DNA of 64,000 nucleotides from CBDCFL01 sp965216135. GTDB taxonomy: Bacteria; Pseudomonadota; Alphaproteobacteria; Rhodobacterales; Rhodobacteraceae. Positions 26,216-35,249 of the stretch are shown here, one piece after another. The first letter of the stretch is position 1; the number at the start of each line of letters is the position of its first letter. The DNA lies in contig CBDCFL010000019.1 in the NCBI GenBank assembly GCA_965216135.1, positions 124,001-188,000 on the forward strand. The letters are read 5' to 3'. The notes under the pieces were generated by a model. The model worked only from the letters and a program-made list of their open reading frames with translations. It searched no databases and was not told where the DNA came from. The position numbers and the translations under genes are program-made.

Positions 26216-26716
26216 CTATCGCGCGCGGGGTGCGGATCGACGGCGAAATGGCCGCAGCAATGCGCCCAGGCCGATCACAACCACGCCCCATCCAACGAAA
26301 TATCCGACACCAGCCGAGATTGCCCCGTCTACCGTGACCGGAACCGCAGCCTGATAATCATCCATCGTTGCCCGCAACAAATCCCGATCCGCCATGTTCC
26401 AGGGTTGCGCCATGCGGCCAAGCGGTCCGGCACCGCGCAGAGCGGCAAGATCTCCATCGAGCCGCTCAAACCGTCGGATCGCTGACACCAATGTGCGCTG
26501 GAGATCGTGCTCAAATTCATCGCGCTTGAGCTCGGCCAGCGCTTCTTCGCGGGTCCGTCCGGCGGCTGCGGCGGCGATATCGAAGCCGGTGACGACGATG
26601 CGTAACTCGTTCACCGCGCCCGACAATCGTTGCAGATATTGTTGAGAAAATTCAGGGAATTGCGACATGGCCGCAGCACCTGCCAATCCCGAAATCAGTG
26701 CCAGAATTCTGATCAT
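26216..26716 (-). CDS. DUF2937 family membrane protein
   Basis: With ATG 26716 (MIRILALISGLAGAAAMSQFPEFSQQYLQRLSGA) the protein has 166 residues, an N-terminal hydrophobic segment and a C-terminal one (VGYFVGWGVVVIGLGALL), with a helical acidic middle (FEHDLQRTLVSAIRRFERLD). The SQFPEFSQQYLQRL block is the DUF2937 hallmark. The open frame runs further 5' but that part is not protein-like. Function unknown; probably an inner-membrane protein. It precedes the Lol operon by 14 bp. Confidence 0.8.
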   Translation of the reverse strand: MIRILALISGLAGAAAMSQFPEFSQQYLQRLSGAVNELRIVVTGFDIAAAAAGRTREEALAELKRDEFEHDLQRTLVSAIRRFERLDGDLAALRGAGPLGRMAQPWNMADRDLLRATMDDYQAAVPVTVDGAISAGVGYFVGWGVVVIGLGALLRPFRRRSAPRAR

Positions 26717-27143
26717 CCGCCTTGCCTCGTGCCTGCCGGCCGGTACATTGCCGGCTGGTCGCAATCGGGTCCCGCCCGGCGCTTTCGCGGGAAGGTCAAT
26801 TCTGTATAGCACGGATGCCCGGCCCTCATAAAGCGCCGGAAGTTGAATTTCCCGCAATGCGTTGCCGCCGTTCTTTTCCGATACACGGCCGCACAGCACG
26901 CCCGGCTAGCTCGCAAGGTGAGTCGCATCGGGGCGCAAGAGAACGGATTTCGTCGGCATCCGTCGATTTGAATGCGCTTTCCCGTGACGTTCAAGCAGAG
27001 CCACATCATTGATTTTGCTCGGTTATGGAAAGTATTCTTTACGCTGTGTATAATATTCTTGACACTATGACGTATATTTCATACTTGGTGCTTGACAAAG
27101 TTGACATCGCTTCAACTCAACCTAACCGGGAAAGAATAAGAGA
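26717..27143. other. 427-bp intergenic region with a strong promoter toward the membrane/XRE pair
   Basis: The left two thirds show no coding signal. The right end is notably A+T-rich compared with the neighbourhood and holds at least one good plus-strand promoter (27059-27086). The change of base composition suggests the module that follows arrived from elsewhere. Confidence 0.4.
27059..27086 (+). promoter_or_regulatory. Promoter with overlapping inverted repeat
   Basis: TTGACA (27059-27064) and ATACTT (27081-27086) are 16 bp apart, a good sigma-70 type promoter. Between them TATGA (27066-27070) and TCATA (27079-27083) form an inverted repeat with an 8-bp spacer, placed to act as a repressor operator, plausibly for the XRE protein encoded 0.5 kb downstream. 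A second TTGACA lies at about 27094. Confidence 0.45.
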
Positions 27144-27592
27144 ATGGTCTATCAGGATCGCAACAACATCGTATCCATCGTCGTTGGTCTTGCTGTCAAT
27201 TTCTACATCATCTCGCGGCTGATTGACCTGAACGCCGCCGGCGCTTTTGACGCGCCCGACGCCGTGAACGTCTGGGCACGGACGGTGGTGTGGGTGATCC
27301 CGATTGCCATCGCTGCAACCATTGCCGGAACAATCATTTTCAACATCGGCTACGCGATTGCGACCGGAAATGAGAATCCAAGTTTCGTCGTCGATGAGCG
27401 CGACAAGAACTTCGAGACGCGCGGGCATGTCGCGGTCATGATCTTTGCCGCATTCGGGATCGTGGCGGCGATCATCATTTGGCTTTCAATTGGTCCGCGC
27501 TGGTCGGCTTCAACATCGTCTTCTTCTCTATGGCATTCGGCTCTATGTTAGGTGACGCGATCAAGTTCATCTCTTATCGCCGGGGCTACTGA
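27144..27592 (+). pseudogene. Four-helix small membrane protein with a frameshift, upstream of an XRE regulator
   Basis: MVYQDRNNIVSIVVGLAVNFYIISRL starts at 27144. Three hydrophobic segments are in this frame, with FVVDERDK between the second and third. Near 27488 the frame is lost, and the continuation NWSALVGFNIVFFSMAFGSMLGDAIKFISYRRGY* is one frame over, ending 1 bp before the next ATG. One missing base explains it. Small membrane proteins paired with a YozG-like XRE regulator are widespread; function is unknown. It could also be a sequencing error, since the rest reads well. Confidence 0.7.
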
Positions 27593-27593
27593 G

Positions 27594-27815
27594 ATGGCCA
27601 AGAAACCAACAATCACCAACACTATCAGGCGCATGCGCTTCGATGCTGATGAGATGACCCAAAAGCAGCTGGCCGAAAAAGTGGGTGTCACGCGCCAAAC
27701 CATCGTGGCCATCGAGAACGCAAAATATTCACCAACGCTGGAGCTGGCGTTTCTGATCTCGCACGCCTTTGGCAAGGATTTGCACGAGGTCTTTACCATC
27801 GAAATCGAAGACTGA
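27594..27815 (+). CDS. XRE family (YozG-like) transcriptional regulator
   Basis: The 73-residue protein is a single Cro/CI helix-turn-helix: QKQLAEKVGVTRQTIVAIENAKYSPTLELAFLIS, with a short tail (FTIEIED). It starts at ATG 27594 right after the stop of the membrane gene, so the two are one transcript. Relatives in such pairs usually repress their own operon; the inverted repeat in the 27.06-kb promoter is a candidate binding site. Confidence 0.88.
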   Translation: MAKKPTITNTIRRMRFDADEMTQKQLAEKVGVTRQTIVAIENAKYSPTLELAFLISHAFGKDLHEVFTIEIED

Positions 27816-27909
27816 AGACTAACCAAAACTGAGATTTCGCCGATCTGAACCGCGCGCCCGCCAAGGTCGCGTCACGGCAAAACTCACCCTCTCGACAAGG
27901 AGAACTGCC

Positions 27910-28563
27910 ATGGGACGTATTTCCGTGAACCGATACCTTTTGCCCGGATTTCTTGTGACCGCCTGCCTGGTCCCCGCGGCTTTCGGCACCATTCGCGCCG
28001 TATCCATAATTTCTGAAGGACAATGGGCGCTGGAGTTCATGCGCGATCATACTGATCGGCTGCCTCTGTTCTTGCACATCCTGTGCGCGGTCACTTTTCT
28101 GTTGCTCGGCACGCTGCAAATATGGCCGCGGTTTCGCACCCGCCACATGCGCTGGCATCGCCGGGCGGGCAAGATCGCGGCCACAGCCGGGCTGATCGGT
28201 GCGGCTACCGGCATCTGGATGACACTGGCCCATCCCGGCATCAGCACAGCGCTTTTGGCCGTCGGGCGCATCGGCGCCTCAGCTTTTTGGGGTGTGGCAA
28301 TCATTCTGGCGGTTCGTGCTGTATTGCGCCGCGATATCCCGCACCATCGCGCGTGGATGATCCGCGCTTACGCGATTGCCCTGCCTGCCGGGACGCTGGC
28401 GTTTATTCTGGCCCCGATGGTGATCATTATGGGCGAAGAGGGCCACGAGATGCTGTTCGATGCCATCCAGGTCGCCGCCTGGCCGCTGCATCTGGCGTTG
28501 GCCGAATGGTTCATCCGGCGGCCCAAGCGCCGCCGTCCGCTGGCATTGCCGGCACCTGCCTGA
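27910..28563 (+). CDS. DUF2306 family membrane protein
   Basis: The 217-residue protein has about six membrane segments and the DUF2306 pattern: HILCAVTFLLLGTLQIWPRFR, RHMRWHRRAGKI and RRDIPHHRAWMIRAYAIALPAGT, with conserved His/Arg residues at membrane ends. Function unknown. It follows the XRE gene by 94 bp and precedes a DUF4386 gene by 41 bp, probably in one operon. Confidence 0.82.
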   Translation: MGRISVNRYLLPGFLVTACLVPAAFGTIRAVSIISEGQWALEFMRDHTDRLPLFLHILCAVTFLLLGTLQIWPRFRTRHMRWHRRAGKIAATAGLIGAATGIWMTLAHPGISTALLAVGRIGASAFWGVAIILAVRAVLRRDIPHHRAWMIRAYAIALPAGTLAFILAPMVIIMGEEGHEMLFDAIQVAAWPLHLALAEWFIRRPKRRRPLALPAPA

Positions 28564-28604
28564 ACACCCCCTAAACAAAACCCTCAATCTGGAAAGAATA
28601 CATC

Positions 28605-29315
28605 ATGCCTATTTCTCGACACACCATCGACCCGGCGAGGACCGCGCGCCTATCCGGGGCGCTCTATCTTCTGATCGCAATTTGCGGCGCATTCAGTATC
28701 GCTTACGTGCCCTCGGTGATTACGGTGCCGAGCGATGCCGCCGCAACCGCCGAACTGGTGGCCGAAAATGGCCTGCTGCTCGGGGCCGGTATCCTGGCGG
28801 ACGTGGTGGTCATCGTCGCCGAGATTATCCTGACGACCGCGCTCTATCTGTTGCTGCGCCCTGCCGGAGAGACATTGGCGCGCGTGGCGGCTGTGGCCCG
28901 CTTGGCGATGGTCGCGGTCATGGCGTTCAACCTGATGACCTTGGTTCGCGTATGGTTTGGCGCAGATGGCGCGGCGGGGGCGGCAGAGCAAACCCTGGCG
29001 CTTTTGAACCAGCACGCGCTGACGATCTATGTCTGGCAGTTGTTCTTTGCCGCGCACATGGCCGCGCTCGGGATGCTGGTCTGGCGGTCAAATTTCCTGC
29101 CGAAAACGATCGGCCTGCTGATCGGCATCGGTAGCGCGGGCTATCTGATCGACGCTTCTATGGCATTAAGCGGGGCGCAGGCTGCCGGGCCGGAACTGAC
29201 GGCCGCGATCTTGCTGGTGATCGCGGTCATAGGTGAACTTGGGTTGGCGTTTTGGCTGCTTTTTCGCGGCGTGGCGACCGATCGCTGGCACAATTCGCTG
29301 CCTGTCGCCGCATAG
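28605..29315 (+). CDS. DUF4386 family membrane protein
   Basis: The 236-residue protein begins with TARLSGALYLLIAICGAFSIAYVPS, and has five to six hydrophobic helices with ILTTALYLLLRPAGETLARVAAVARL and NFLPKTIGLLIGIGSAGYLIDA, the DUF4386 pattern. No catalytic motif is evident. It probably travels with the DUF2306 gene as part of the accessory segment between the Lol operon and proS. Confidence 0.82.
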   Translation: MPISRHTIDPARTARLSGALYLLIAICGAFSIAYVPSVITVPSDAAATAELVAENGLLLGAGILADVVVIVAEIILTTALYLLLRPAGETLARVAAVARLAMVAVMAFNLMTLVRVWFGADGAAGAAEQTLALLNQHALTIYVWQLFFAAHMAALGMLVWRSNFLPKTIGLLIGIGSAGYLIDASMALSGAQAAGPELTAAILLVIAVIGELGLAFWLLFRGVATDRWHNSLPVAA

Positions 29316-29412
29316 GGTGGCGATCCGTAAAGCGCTCATCGCCCCTGCCTGGCCGTTGCGTCTGGCAGGGGCCGACCGGATCATCCGGCAGTCGGTACGC
29401 GCAAATTAGCCG

Positions 29413-30114
29413 CTACCAGGTTTCGCCAAACGGACGCAGATCAATTTCAAAGGACCACGCCTGCCGGTCTTGCTGGACCAAATCCAGTGCGGCACTGGCA
29501 ATCCCGCTGGCGGCCAGAAAAAACGTATCCGGTTTGTCTGACATCATGGCCTTGGTGGTTTCCAGATCAATTGCACCATCCAGCACTAGATAGGCGACAT
29601 GGATGTTTTCCGGCCCCAGCTGACGCGCCAAAGACTGGGCAACTGAACGCTGTGCTGCCTTGGACGCGGCAAACGCGATGGTGCCCGGTCGCCCGCGCAA
29701 CGCTGCACCTGCCCCGACCACAACGATATTGCCGTGCCCGGCCTCGCGCATCTGCGGCAAGACAAATTTGGCAGCCGAAAACAATCCGATCGCGTTTATC
29801 GAAAATCCGCGCTGCAGGTCATTGGGCTCCAGATCATCCACCGAACCAAAGTTCGCTGAGCCTGCGTTGTAAATAAGCGTGTCAATCGGCCCCATATCGG
29901 CTTTGATCGCCGCCAGCGCGGTGCCCAGGCTGTCCTGATCGCCGACGTCACAGGTATAGCCTTTGGCGTCGGACAATTCGTTCGCATATTGCGCCATCTT
30001 ATCGCCGCGGCGCGCGCATAAGGCCACCGCATAGCCCGCATCGTCGAATTTTCGTGCGCACGCCATTCCATTGCCAGGGCCAACGCCTAAAATCGCACAT
30101 ACTGGTTTAGCCAC
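29413..30114 (-). CDS. Atypical SDR family protein lacking the catalytic tyrosine
   Basis: The 233-residue protein has a Rossmann start (CAILGVGPGNGMA), DVGDQDS and YNAGSANFGS, but where SDRs have Ser and YxxxK it shows VVVGAGAAL and AFAASK, so the catalytic Tyr is Phe and the Ser is missing. A group of SDR homologues with this change exists; the Lys and the nucleotide site remain, so it may bind NAD(P)H without classical catalysis or act on an unusual substrate. It lies 54 bp downstream of proS on the same strand. Confidence 0.75.
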   Translation of the reverse strand: MAKPVCAILGVGPGNGMACARKFDDAGYAVALCARRGDKMAQYANELSDAKGYTCDVGDQDSLGTALAAIKADMGPIDTLIYNAGSANFGSVDDLEPNDLQRGFSINAIGLFSAAKFVLPQMREAGHGNIVVVGAGAALRGRPGTIAFAASKAAQRSVAQSLARQLGPENIHVAYLVLDGAIDLETTKAMMSDKPDTFFLAASGIASAALDLVQQDRQAWSFEIDLRPFGETW

Positions 30115-30168
30115 ATTGGCCTCCTATGGTTTTCTGGTCTTCAGCTGTAACGGGATGGCCTCGATTGG

Positions 30169-31515
30169 CTAAACCCCGTCATAAATCTCCGCGACCCGCG
30201 CCACCGCCGCTTCGGCTGACATTTCTTCGCTGGTCCCCGTGCGGCGGCCGGTCAGTTCGACCACGCCATTGCCCAGCCCCCGAGGCCCGACCGTAATCCG
30301 CCACGGCAGGCCGATCAAGTCCATGGTCGCAAACTTGGCCCCTGCCCGCTCGTCGCGGTCGTCATAGAGCGGCTCAAGTCCCATTGCCATCAGCGCATTT
30401 TCCAGCCTCTCGCAGGCCGCATCACAAGCTATGTCACCCTGACGCAGATTGACGATCCCGCAGTGAAACGGCGTTACGCCATCAGGCCAGATAATGCCCT
30501 TGTCATCGTGGCTGGCCTCGATAATTGCGCCCACCAGCCGCGAAACTCCGATCCCGTGGCTGCCCATATGCACCGGCACCTGTTTGCCATCAGGGCCCTG
30601 AACGGTCGCGCCCATCGGCTCGGAATATTTGGTGCCGAAATAGAATATCTGCCCGACCTCGATGCCGCGCGCCGAACGGCGGCGTTCCTTGGGCACATTC
30701 GCAAAAGCTGCTTCGTCGTGGGTCTCATCTGTGCGCGCATAGCGACTGGTGAACTCATCCAGCACCGCCTGGCATTGCTCAGCTGAACCATAGTCAATCT
30801 CGCGGTCGCCGAACTTCAATTCGGCAATCGCGCTATCATAAAAGACCTCGCTCTCGCCGGTTTCGGCCAGCACCAGAAATTCATGTGTATTATCGCCGCC
30901 AATCGGCCCAGAATCGGCGCGCATCGGGATCGCCTGTAGACCCATACGCTCATAAGTGCGCAGATAGCTGACCAGATGACGGTTGTACGCGTGCAGCGCG
31001 TCCGCTTTGGTCAGATCGAAATTATAGCCGTCTTTCATATAAAACTCGCGGCCCCGCATGACCCCGAAACGCGGGCGGATTTCATCGCGAAATTTCCACT
31101 GAATATGATAAAGTGTCAGCGGCAAGTCTTTGTAAGAATTGACATTTGCGCGGAAAATATCGGTGATCAGCTCCTCATTGGTGGGCCCATAGACCAAGTC
31201 GCGCTGGTGCCGGTCCTTCAGGCGCAGCATTTCCGGCCCATAAGCATCATATCGCCCGCTTTCGCGCCACAGATCGGCCGACTGCAACGTCGGCATTAGC
31301 ATCGGAATATGCCCGGCGCGCTGCTGTTCTTCGTGGACGATCTGTTCGATGCGCTTCAGCACCTTGAAACCCAGCGGCAACCACGAATAAATCCCGGTGC
31401 CCGCCTGCTTGATCATGCCTGCCCGCAACATCAGACGGTGGCTGACGACCTGTGCCTCGGACGGTGTCTCTTTCAGAACCGGCAGGAAATATCGGGACAG
31501 GCGCATAGCGGCCAA
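30169..31515 (-). CDS. proS: Prolyl-tRNA synthetase
   Basis: The 448-residue class II synthetase carries TGIYSWLPLGFKVLKRIE, motif 2 WKFRDEIRPRFGVMRGREFYMKDGY, and motif 3 GIGVSRLVGAIIE, and a C-terminal anticodon-binding domain. The short length without the inserted INS editing domain is the alphaproteobacterial form. It charges tRNA-Pro. Intact, as expected for an essential gene. Confidence 0.96.
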   Translation of the reverse strand: MAAMRLSRYFLPVLKETPSEAQVVSHRLMLRAGMIKQAGTGIYSWLPLGFKVLKRIEQIVHEEQQRAGHIPMLMPTLQSADLWRESGRYDAYGPEMLRLKDRHQRDLVYGPTNEELITDIFRANVNSYKDLPLTLYHIQWKFRDEIRPRFGVMRGREFYMKDGYNFDLTKADALHAYNRHLVSYLRTYERMGLQAIPMRADSGPIGGDNTHEFLVLAETGESEVFYDSAIAELKFGDREIDYGSAEQCQAVLDEFTSRYARTDETHDEAAFANVPKERRRSARGIEVGQIFYFGTKYSEPMGATVQGPDGKQVPVHMGSHGIGVSRLVGAIIEASHDDKGIIWPDGVTPFHCGIVNLRQGDIACDAACERLENALMAMGLEPLYDDRDERAGAKFATMDLIGLPWRITVGPRGLGNGVVELTGRRTGTSEEMSAEAAVARVAEIYDGV

Positions 31516-31580
31516 ACCTTTGGAAAACGGCGTTTTTGAGGGTCTATGTCAAACGCGCGCCGCTCGCAATCGCATCCCGG

Positions 31581-32744
31581 CTATTCCCATTGACCCGCGA
31601 AACCCTTTGGCACCCGCAGTATATCGCGCGATACGCGCGTGATGTCGCGGTGGCCGCAGAACGCCATTGAGACATCCATCTCCTTGTGGATTATTTCCAG
31701 CGCCTTGGTCACGCCCGCCTCGCCCAGCGTCCCCAGGCCATAGATGTAGGATCGCCCGATCATCACCCCCTTGGCCCCCATTGCCACGGCTTTGAGCACG
31801 TCCTGGCCCGATCGTATGCCGCTGTCGAAATGAACTTCGACCTTGTCGCCCGCGGCCTCCACTATCGCAGGCAAGGACCTGATCGACGACAAAGCACCGT
31901 CCAGCTGTCGCCCGCCATGGTTTGACACCACGATCGCATCGGCACCGATTTCCACCGCTTTTCGGGCATCCTCGGGCTCAAGAACGCCTTTGAGAATGAC
32001 CTTTCCGCCCCACAGATCGCGCAGACGCGAAACTTTGTCCCAATCCAGCGACTGATCAAACTGCTGCGCCGTCCATTCCATCAGCGAAGAAGGATCGCCC
32101 ACGCCCTCTATATGGCCGACAATATTGCCAAAAGCCCGCCGCTTGGTGCCCAGCATCCCCAGCCCCCAGCGCCATTTTGTGGACAGGTTGATCATATTGG
32201 CCAGCGTCGGCCTGGGTGGCGCTGACAGGCCGTTTTTCAGGTCTTTGTGACGTTGACCAAGCACCTGGAGGTCCAGCGTGATAACCAGCGCCGAACAGCC
32301 CACCGCTTTGGCCCGCTCGATCAGCCGGGCGGTGAAGTCCAGATCTTTCATCGCGTAGAGCTGAAACCAGAACGGCGCGGTTGTCGCCTGCGCCACATCT
32401 TCAATCGAACAGATCGACATTGTCGACAGCGTATAAGGAATGCCGAATTTCTCGGCAGCGCACGCGGCCTTGATCTCGCCATCGGCGCTTTGCATTCCGG
32501 CCATGCCAACCGGGGCCAGTGCCACCGGCATCGTCACATCCTGGCCGATCATCTGGGTCGCCGTGGATCGGTTTGACATATCGACCGCTACCCGTTGGCG
32601 CAGACGGATCTGGTCGAAATCAGATGTGTTCTCGCGAAATGTCTGCTCGGTCCAGCTGCCGCTTTCGACATAATCGTAAAACATTCGCGGAACGCGGCGC
32701 GCGTAAATCTCTTTGAGATCCTGTATGTTGGTAATCACCGGCAT
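31581..32744 (-). CDS. lldD: FMN-dependent alpha-hydroxy-acid oxidase / L-lactate dehydrogenase (LldD family)
   Basis: Starting at ATG 32744 (MPVITNIQDLKEIYARRVP), 387 residues. Motifs: PVALAPVGMAGMQ, FQLYAMKD, VITLDLQVLGQR, VSNHGGRQLDG with the catalytic His and Arg, and FDSGIRSGQDVLKAVAMGAKGVMIGR for FMN phosphate. It should oxidise L-lactate or a related 2-hydroxyacid and pass electrons to quinone or oxygen. The annotation as lactate-specific is inference. It stands downstream of fabI but is probably functionally separate. Confidence 0.88.
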   Translation of the reverse strand: MPVITNIQDLKEIYARRVPRMFYDYVESGSWTEQTFRENTSDFDQIRLRQRVAVDMSNRSTATQMIGQDVTMPVALAPVGMAGMQSADGEIKAACAAEKFGIPYTLSTMSICSIEDVAQATTAPFWFQLYAMKDLDFTARLIERAKAVGCSALVITLDLQVLGQRHKDLKNGLSAPPRPTLANMINLSTKWRWGLGMLGTKRRAFGNIVGHIEGVGDPSSLMEWTAQQFDQSLDWDKVSRLRDLWGGKVILKGVLEPEDARKAVEIGADAIVVSNHGGRQLDGALSSIRSLPAIVEAAGDKVEVHFDSGIRSGQDVLKAVAMGAKGVMIGRSYIYGLGTLGEAGVTKALEIIHKEMDVSMAFCGHRDITRVSRDILRVPKGFAGQWE

Positions 32745-32791
32745 GTCGTTTCCCACGTTTTCATCTGGCAAAGGCCCATTGCCGGAAACGT

Positions 32792-33577
32792 TCAGAGATT
32801 TTCCAGTACCGGCATACCCATAACATGAAACCCGCCGTCGATATGGACAATTTCACCAGTCGTGCAGGCCCCGGAGTCAGATGCCAGCCAAACCGCCGTA
32901 CCGCCCACCGCTTCGAGCGTGCCATTGACGCGCATGGGGGCATTTGCCTCGGTATGGCGGTAAGTTCGCCGCGCGCCGCCGATCGCGGCCCCGGCCAGGG
33001 TTTTCATCGGCCCCGGCGACAATGCATTGACGCGAATGCCGTCCGGTCCGAGATCGGCCGCCAGATAGCGAACCGCCGCCTCCAGCGCGGCCTTGGCCAC
33101 GCCCATGACGTTGTAATTGGGTGTCACGCGCATGGATCCGCCAAACGTCAGAGTCAGCAGCGTCCCGCCACCTTTCATCAACGGCACGGCGCGGCGCGCG
33201 ACATCAATGAACGAATAGCACGAGATATGCATCGAGTTCAGAAAGTTGTCGCGGCTGGTGTTACTAAACCGCCCGGTCAATTCGGATTTATCCGAAAAAG
33301 CAATGGCATGGACGACAAAATCGAGGCCGCCCCAGGCCTGTTCGATTTCCTGGAATGCCCCGTCCATGGCGGCGGCGTCAGTGACATCGACATCGACCAT
33401 CAGCGACGAGCCGACGCTTTCGGCCAAAGGGCGCAGCCGCTTGCCAAAGGCATCCCCTTGATAGGTGAATGCCAGTTCGGCCCCCTCGCCCGCCATCGCG
33501 CGCGCAATGCCCCAGGCGATCGAGCGCTCGTTGGCGACCCCCATGACAAGCCCGCGCTTGCCCGACAATTGCTGCAT
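32792..33577 (-). CDS. fabI: Enoyl-[acyl-carrier-protein] reductase (NADH)
   Basis: The 261-residue protein begins with KRGLVMGVANERSIAWGIA, the FabI nucleotide motif, and has the Y-x6-K catalytic pair in NYNVMGVAKAALEAAV and the SPGPMKTLAGAAI loop. It reduces enoyl-ACP in the fatty-acid elongation cycle. It follows fabA-fabB on the same strand, but 420 bp of non-coding sequence separate it from fabB, so it may have its own promoter. Confidence 0.96.
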   Translation of the reverse strand: MQQLSGKRGLVMGVANERSIAWGIARAMAGEGAELAFTYQGDAFGKRLRPLAESVGSSLMVDVDVTDAAAMDGAFQEIEQAWGGLDFVVHAIAFSDKSELTGRFSNTSRDNFLNSMHISCYSFIDVARRAVPLMKGGGTLLTLTFGGSMRVTPNYNVMGVAKAALEAAVRYLAADLGPDGIRVNALSPGPMKTLAGAAIGGARRTYRHTEANAPMRVNGTLEAVGGTAVWLASDSGACTTGEIVHIDGGFHVMGMPVLENL

Positions 33578-33997
33578 ATTCTGTTCCCTCGCGTTTCTTG
33601 GGGTTAGGGATGCCGGGTTTTGGCGGGTTGATCAAGATCGGGGGGTAAAAGAGTTGGGGCGGGCTGGGCAAATGGCCGCTTAGAGCCTGGCGGTATTGGG
33701 CGCGTCGCGACGATGGGCAGTGACCTTACCCGGAACAAGGCACGAAGTGCCGCCGGGTAGCGCCCGACCGCCCCAGTGGGCGGGCGCTTCTGCACCACCT
33801 GCACACCCGAATGAACGGAAGACGTGGCGGCGCCATAAAGTGCAGACCTCACCTGTTGCGGCGCCCACCCGCGGCCGGGCGCGGCTCTCTGTTTTTTTTG
33901 CCCTATGCCCGCCTCGTCCCGCACACTGGCGGCTGCACAGCAGACTGACATTTCTTATTGAAGACAACGCAGTTCGAGCTGCCCAGCAGCCCCGCGA
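33578..33997. other. 420-bp fabB-fabI intergenic region with strong stem-loops
   Basis: No plausible ORF is present. Two adjacent stem-loops are prominent: ACCCGG..GGCAC-gaa-GTGCC..CCGGGT (33728-33758), and GCGCCCG/CGGGCGC enclosing CCC/GGG (33760-33787). CTGCAC and GTGCAG could also pair across 35 bp. A GCGCCC/GGGCGC stem at 33861-33882 is followed after 9 bp by eight Ts (33892-33899) on the plus strand, a weak terminator. A structured RNA or a leader of fabI is possible; I could not match it to 6S, SRP, tmRNA or RNase P RNA signatures. Confidence 0.35.
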
Positions 33998-35224
33998 TCA
34001 CCCGTGATATTTGCTCATGACCAAGGTGGCATTTGTGCCGCCGAAGCCAAAGCTGTTGGACAACACCGTGTCCAGCTCAACATTTTCGCGCAGTTCAGTG
34101 ACAATTTCATGGCCGTGCAGGGCCGGATCCAGCTCGGTCACATTGATCGAGGGCGCGATAAAATCGCCTTGCATCATCAACATCGAATAGATCGCCTCAT
34201 GCGCCCCGGTCGCCCCCAAGGAATGTCCGGTCATCGATTTTGTCGAGGCGATCGGTGGCACGTTGTCCTCACCAAATACGCGCCGCACGGCCTCGACTTC
34301 GGTGATATCTCCGGCGGGTGTTGAGGTGCCGTGGGCATTGATATAATTGACTTTTCGCTCGCCAATTGTGTTGATCGCCAGCCGCATCGAGCGCTCGCCG
34401 CCTTCGCCGGACGGGGCCACCATGTCGTATCCGTCCGACGTCGCGCCATAGCCGGTTACTTCGGCATAAATCTTCGCGCCGCGCGCCTTGGCGTGCTCCA
34501 GTTCCTCAAGCACCACCATGCCACCGCCGCCGCCGATGACAAAACCGTCGCGGGTTGCGTCGAAAGGCCGGGATGCGGTTTCCGGCGCGTCGTTATATTT
34601 GCTCGACATTGCGCCCATCGCATCGAACAGGCACGACAACGTCCAGTCCACTTCCTCGCCGCCACCGGCAAAGACGATGTCTTGCTTGTCCATCTGGATC
34701 TGCTCGACGCCGTTGCCGATGCAATGGGCGCTGGTCGAACAGGCCGAGGTGATCGAATAGTTCAGCCCCTTGATCTTGAATGGCGTGGCCAGACAGGCAC
34801 TGACGGTCGAGCTCATGCCGCGCGTCACCATGAACGGTCCCATCCGCTTGGGCGAGCCCTTTTCCTTGACGATATTATGGGCGATAAAAAAGTTTGACGT
34901 AGACGGCCCGCCGGACCCGGCGATCAGCCCGCTGCGCTCGTTGGAAACATCGCTATCCTCAAGCCCGCTGTCAGCGATCGCCTGCTCCATCGCCAGATAG
35001 GCATAGGCCGCCGTCGGCCCCATGAACCGCAATTGGCGTTTTTCAATATTGTCTTCCAGGACAATTTGCGGAATTCCGGCGACCTGGCTGCGAAATCCGT
35101 GCCCGGCGTAGTTTTCTTCAAACCGGATACCAGAGCGTCCGGCGCGCAGGCTGTCGGTGACTTCGGCAACAGAATTGCCGATCGGTGAGATGATCCCCAT
35201 ACCGGTTATCACAACGCGGCGCAT
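33998..35224 (-). CDS. fabB: 3-Oxoacyl-[acyl-carrier-protein] synthase I
   Basis: The 408-residue condensing enzyme has the nucleophile in SITSACSTSAHC, HGTSTPAGD and MTGHSLGATGAHE (the Cys-His-His triad), and a NSFGFGGTNATLV end. It is encoded 25 bp after fabA, the diagnostic partner for the anaerobic unsaturated fatty acid pathway, which favours FabB over FabF. It elongates the cis-3-decenoyl product of FabA. Confidence 0.96.
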   Translation of the reverse strand: MRRVVITGMGIISPIGNSVAEVTDSLRAGRSGIRFEENYAGHGFRSQVAGIPQIVLEDNIEKRQLRFMGPTAAYAYLAMEQAIADSGLEDSDVSNERSGLIAGSGGPSTSNFFIAHNIVKEKGSPKRMGPFMVTRGMSSTVSACLATPFKIKGLNYSITSACSTSAHCIGNGVEQIQMDKQDIVFAGGGEEVDWTLSCLFDAMGAMSSKYNDAPETASRPFDATRDGFVIGGGGGMVVLEELEHAKARGAKIYAEVTGYGATSDGYDMVAPSGEGGERSMRLAINTIGERKVNYINAHGTSTPAGDITEVEAVRRVFGEDNVPPIASTKSMTGHSLGATGAHEAIYSMLMMQGDFIAPSINVTELDPALHGHEIVTELRENVELDTVLSNSFGFGGTNATLVMSKYHG

Positions 35225-35249
35225 GTGCGCACTCCTTCCATGAGAAGCG

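Noticed and set aside
33861..33899. GC stem plus T8 as a firm plus-strand terminator
   Set aside because: Nine bases separate stem and T run, too far for a standard intrinsic terminator; kept only as a weak hint.
33696..34007. 103-codon plus-strand frame in the fabB-fabI gap as a gene
   Set aside because: Low-complexity Arg/Pro-rich product, no ribosome site, overlaps the fabB end; the strong stem-loops explain the region better.
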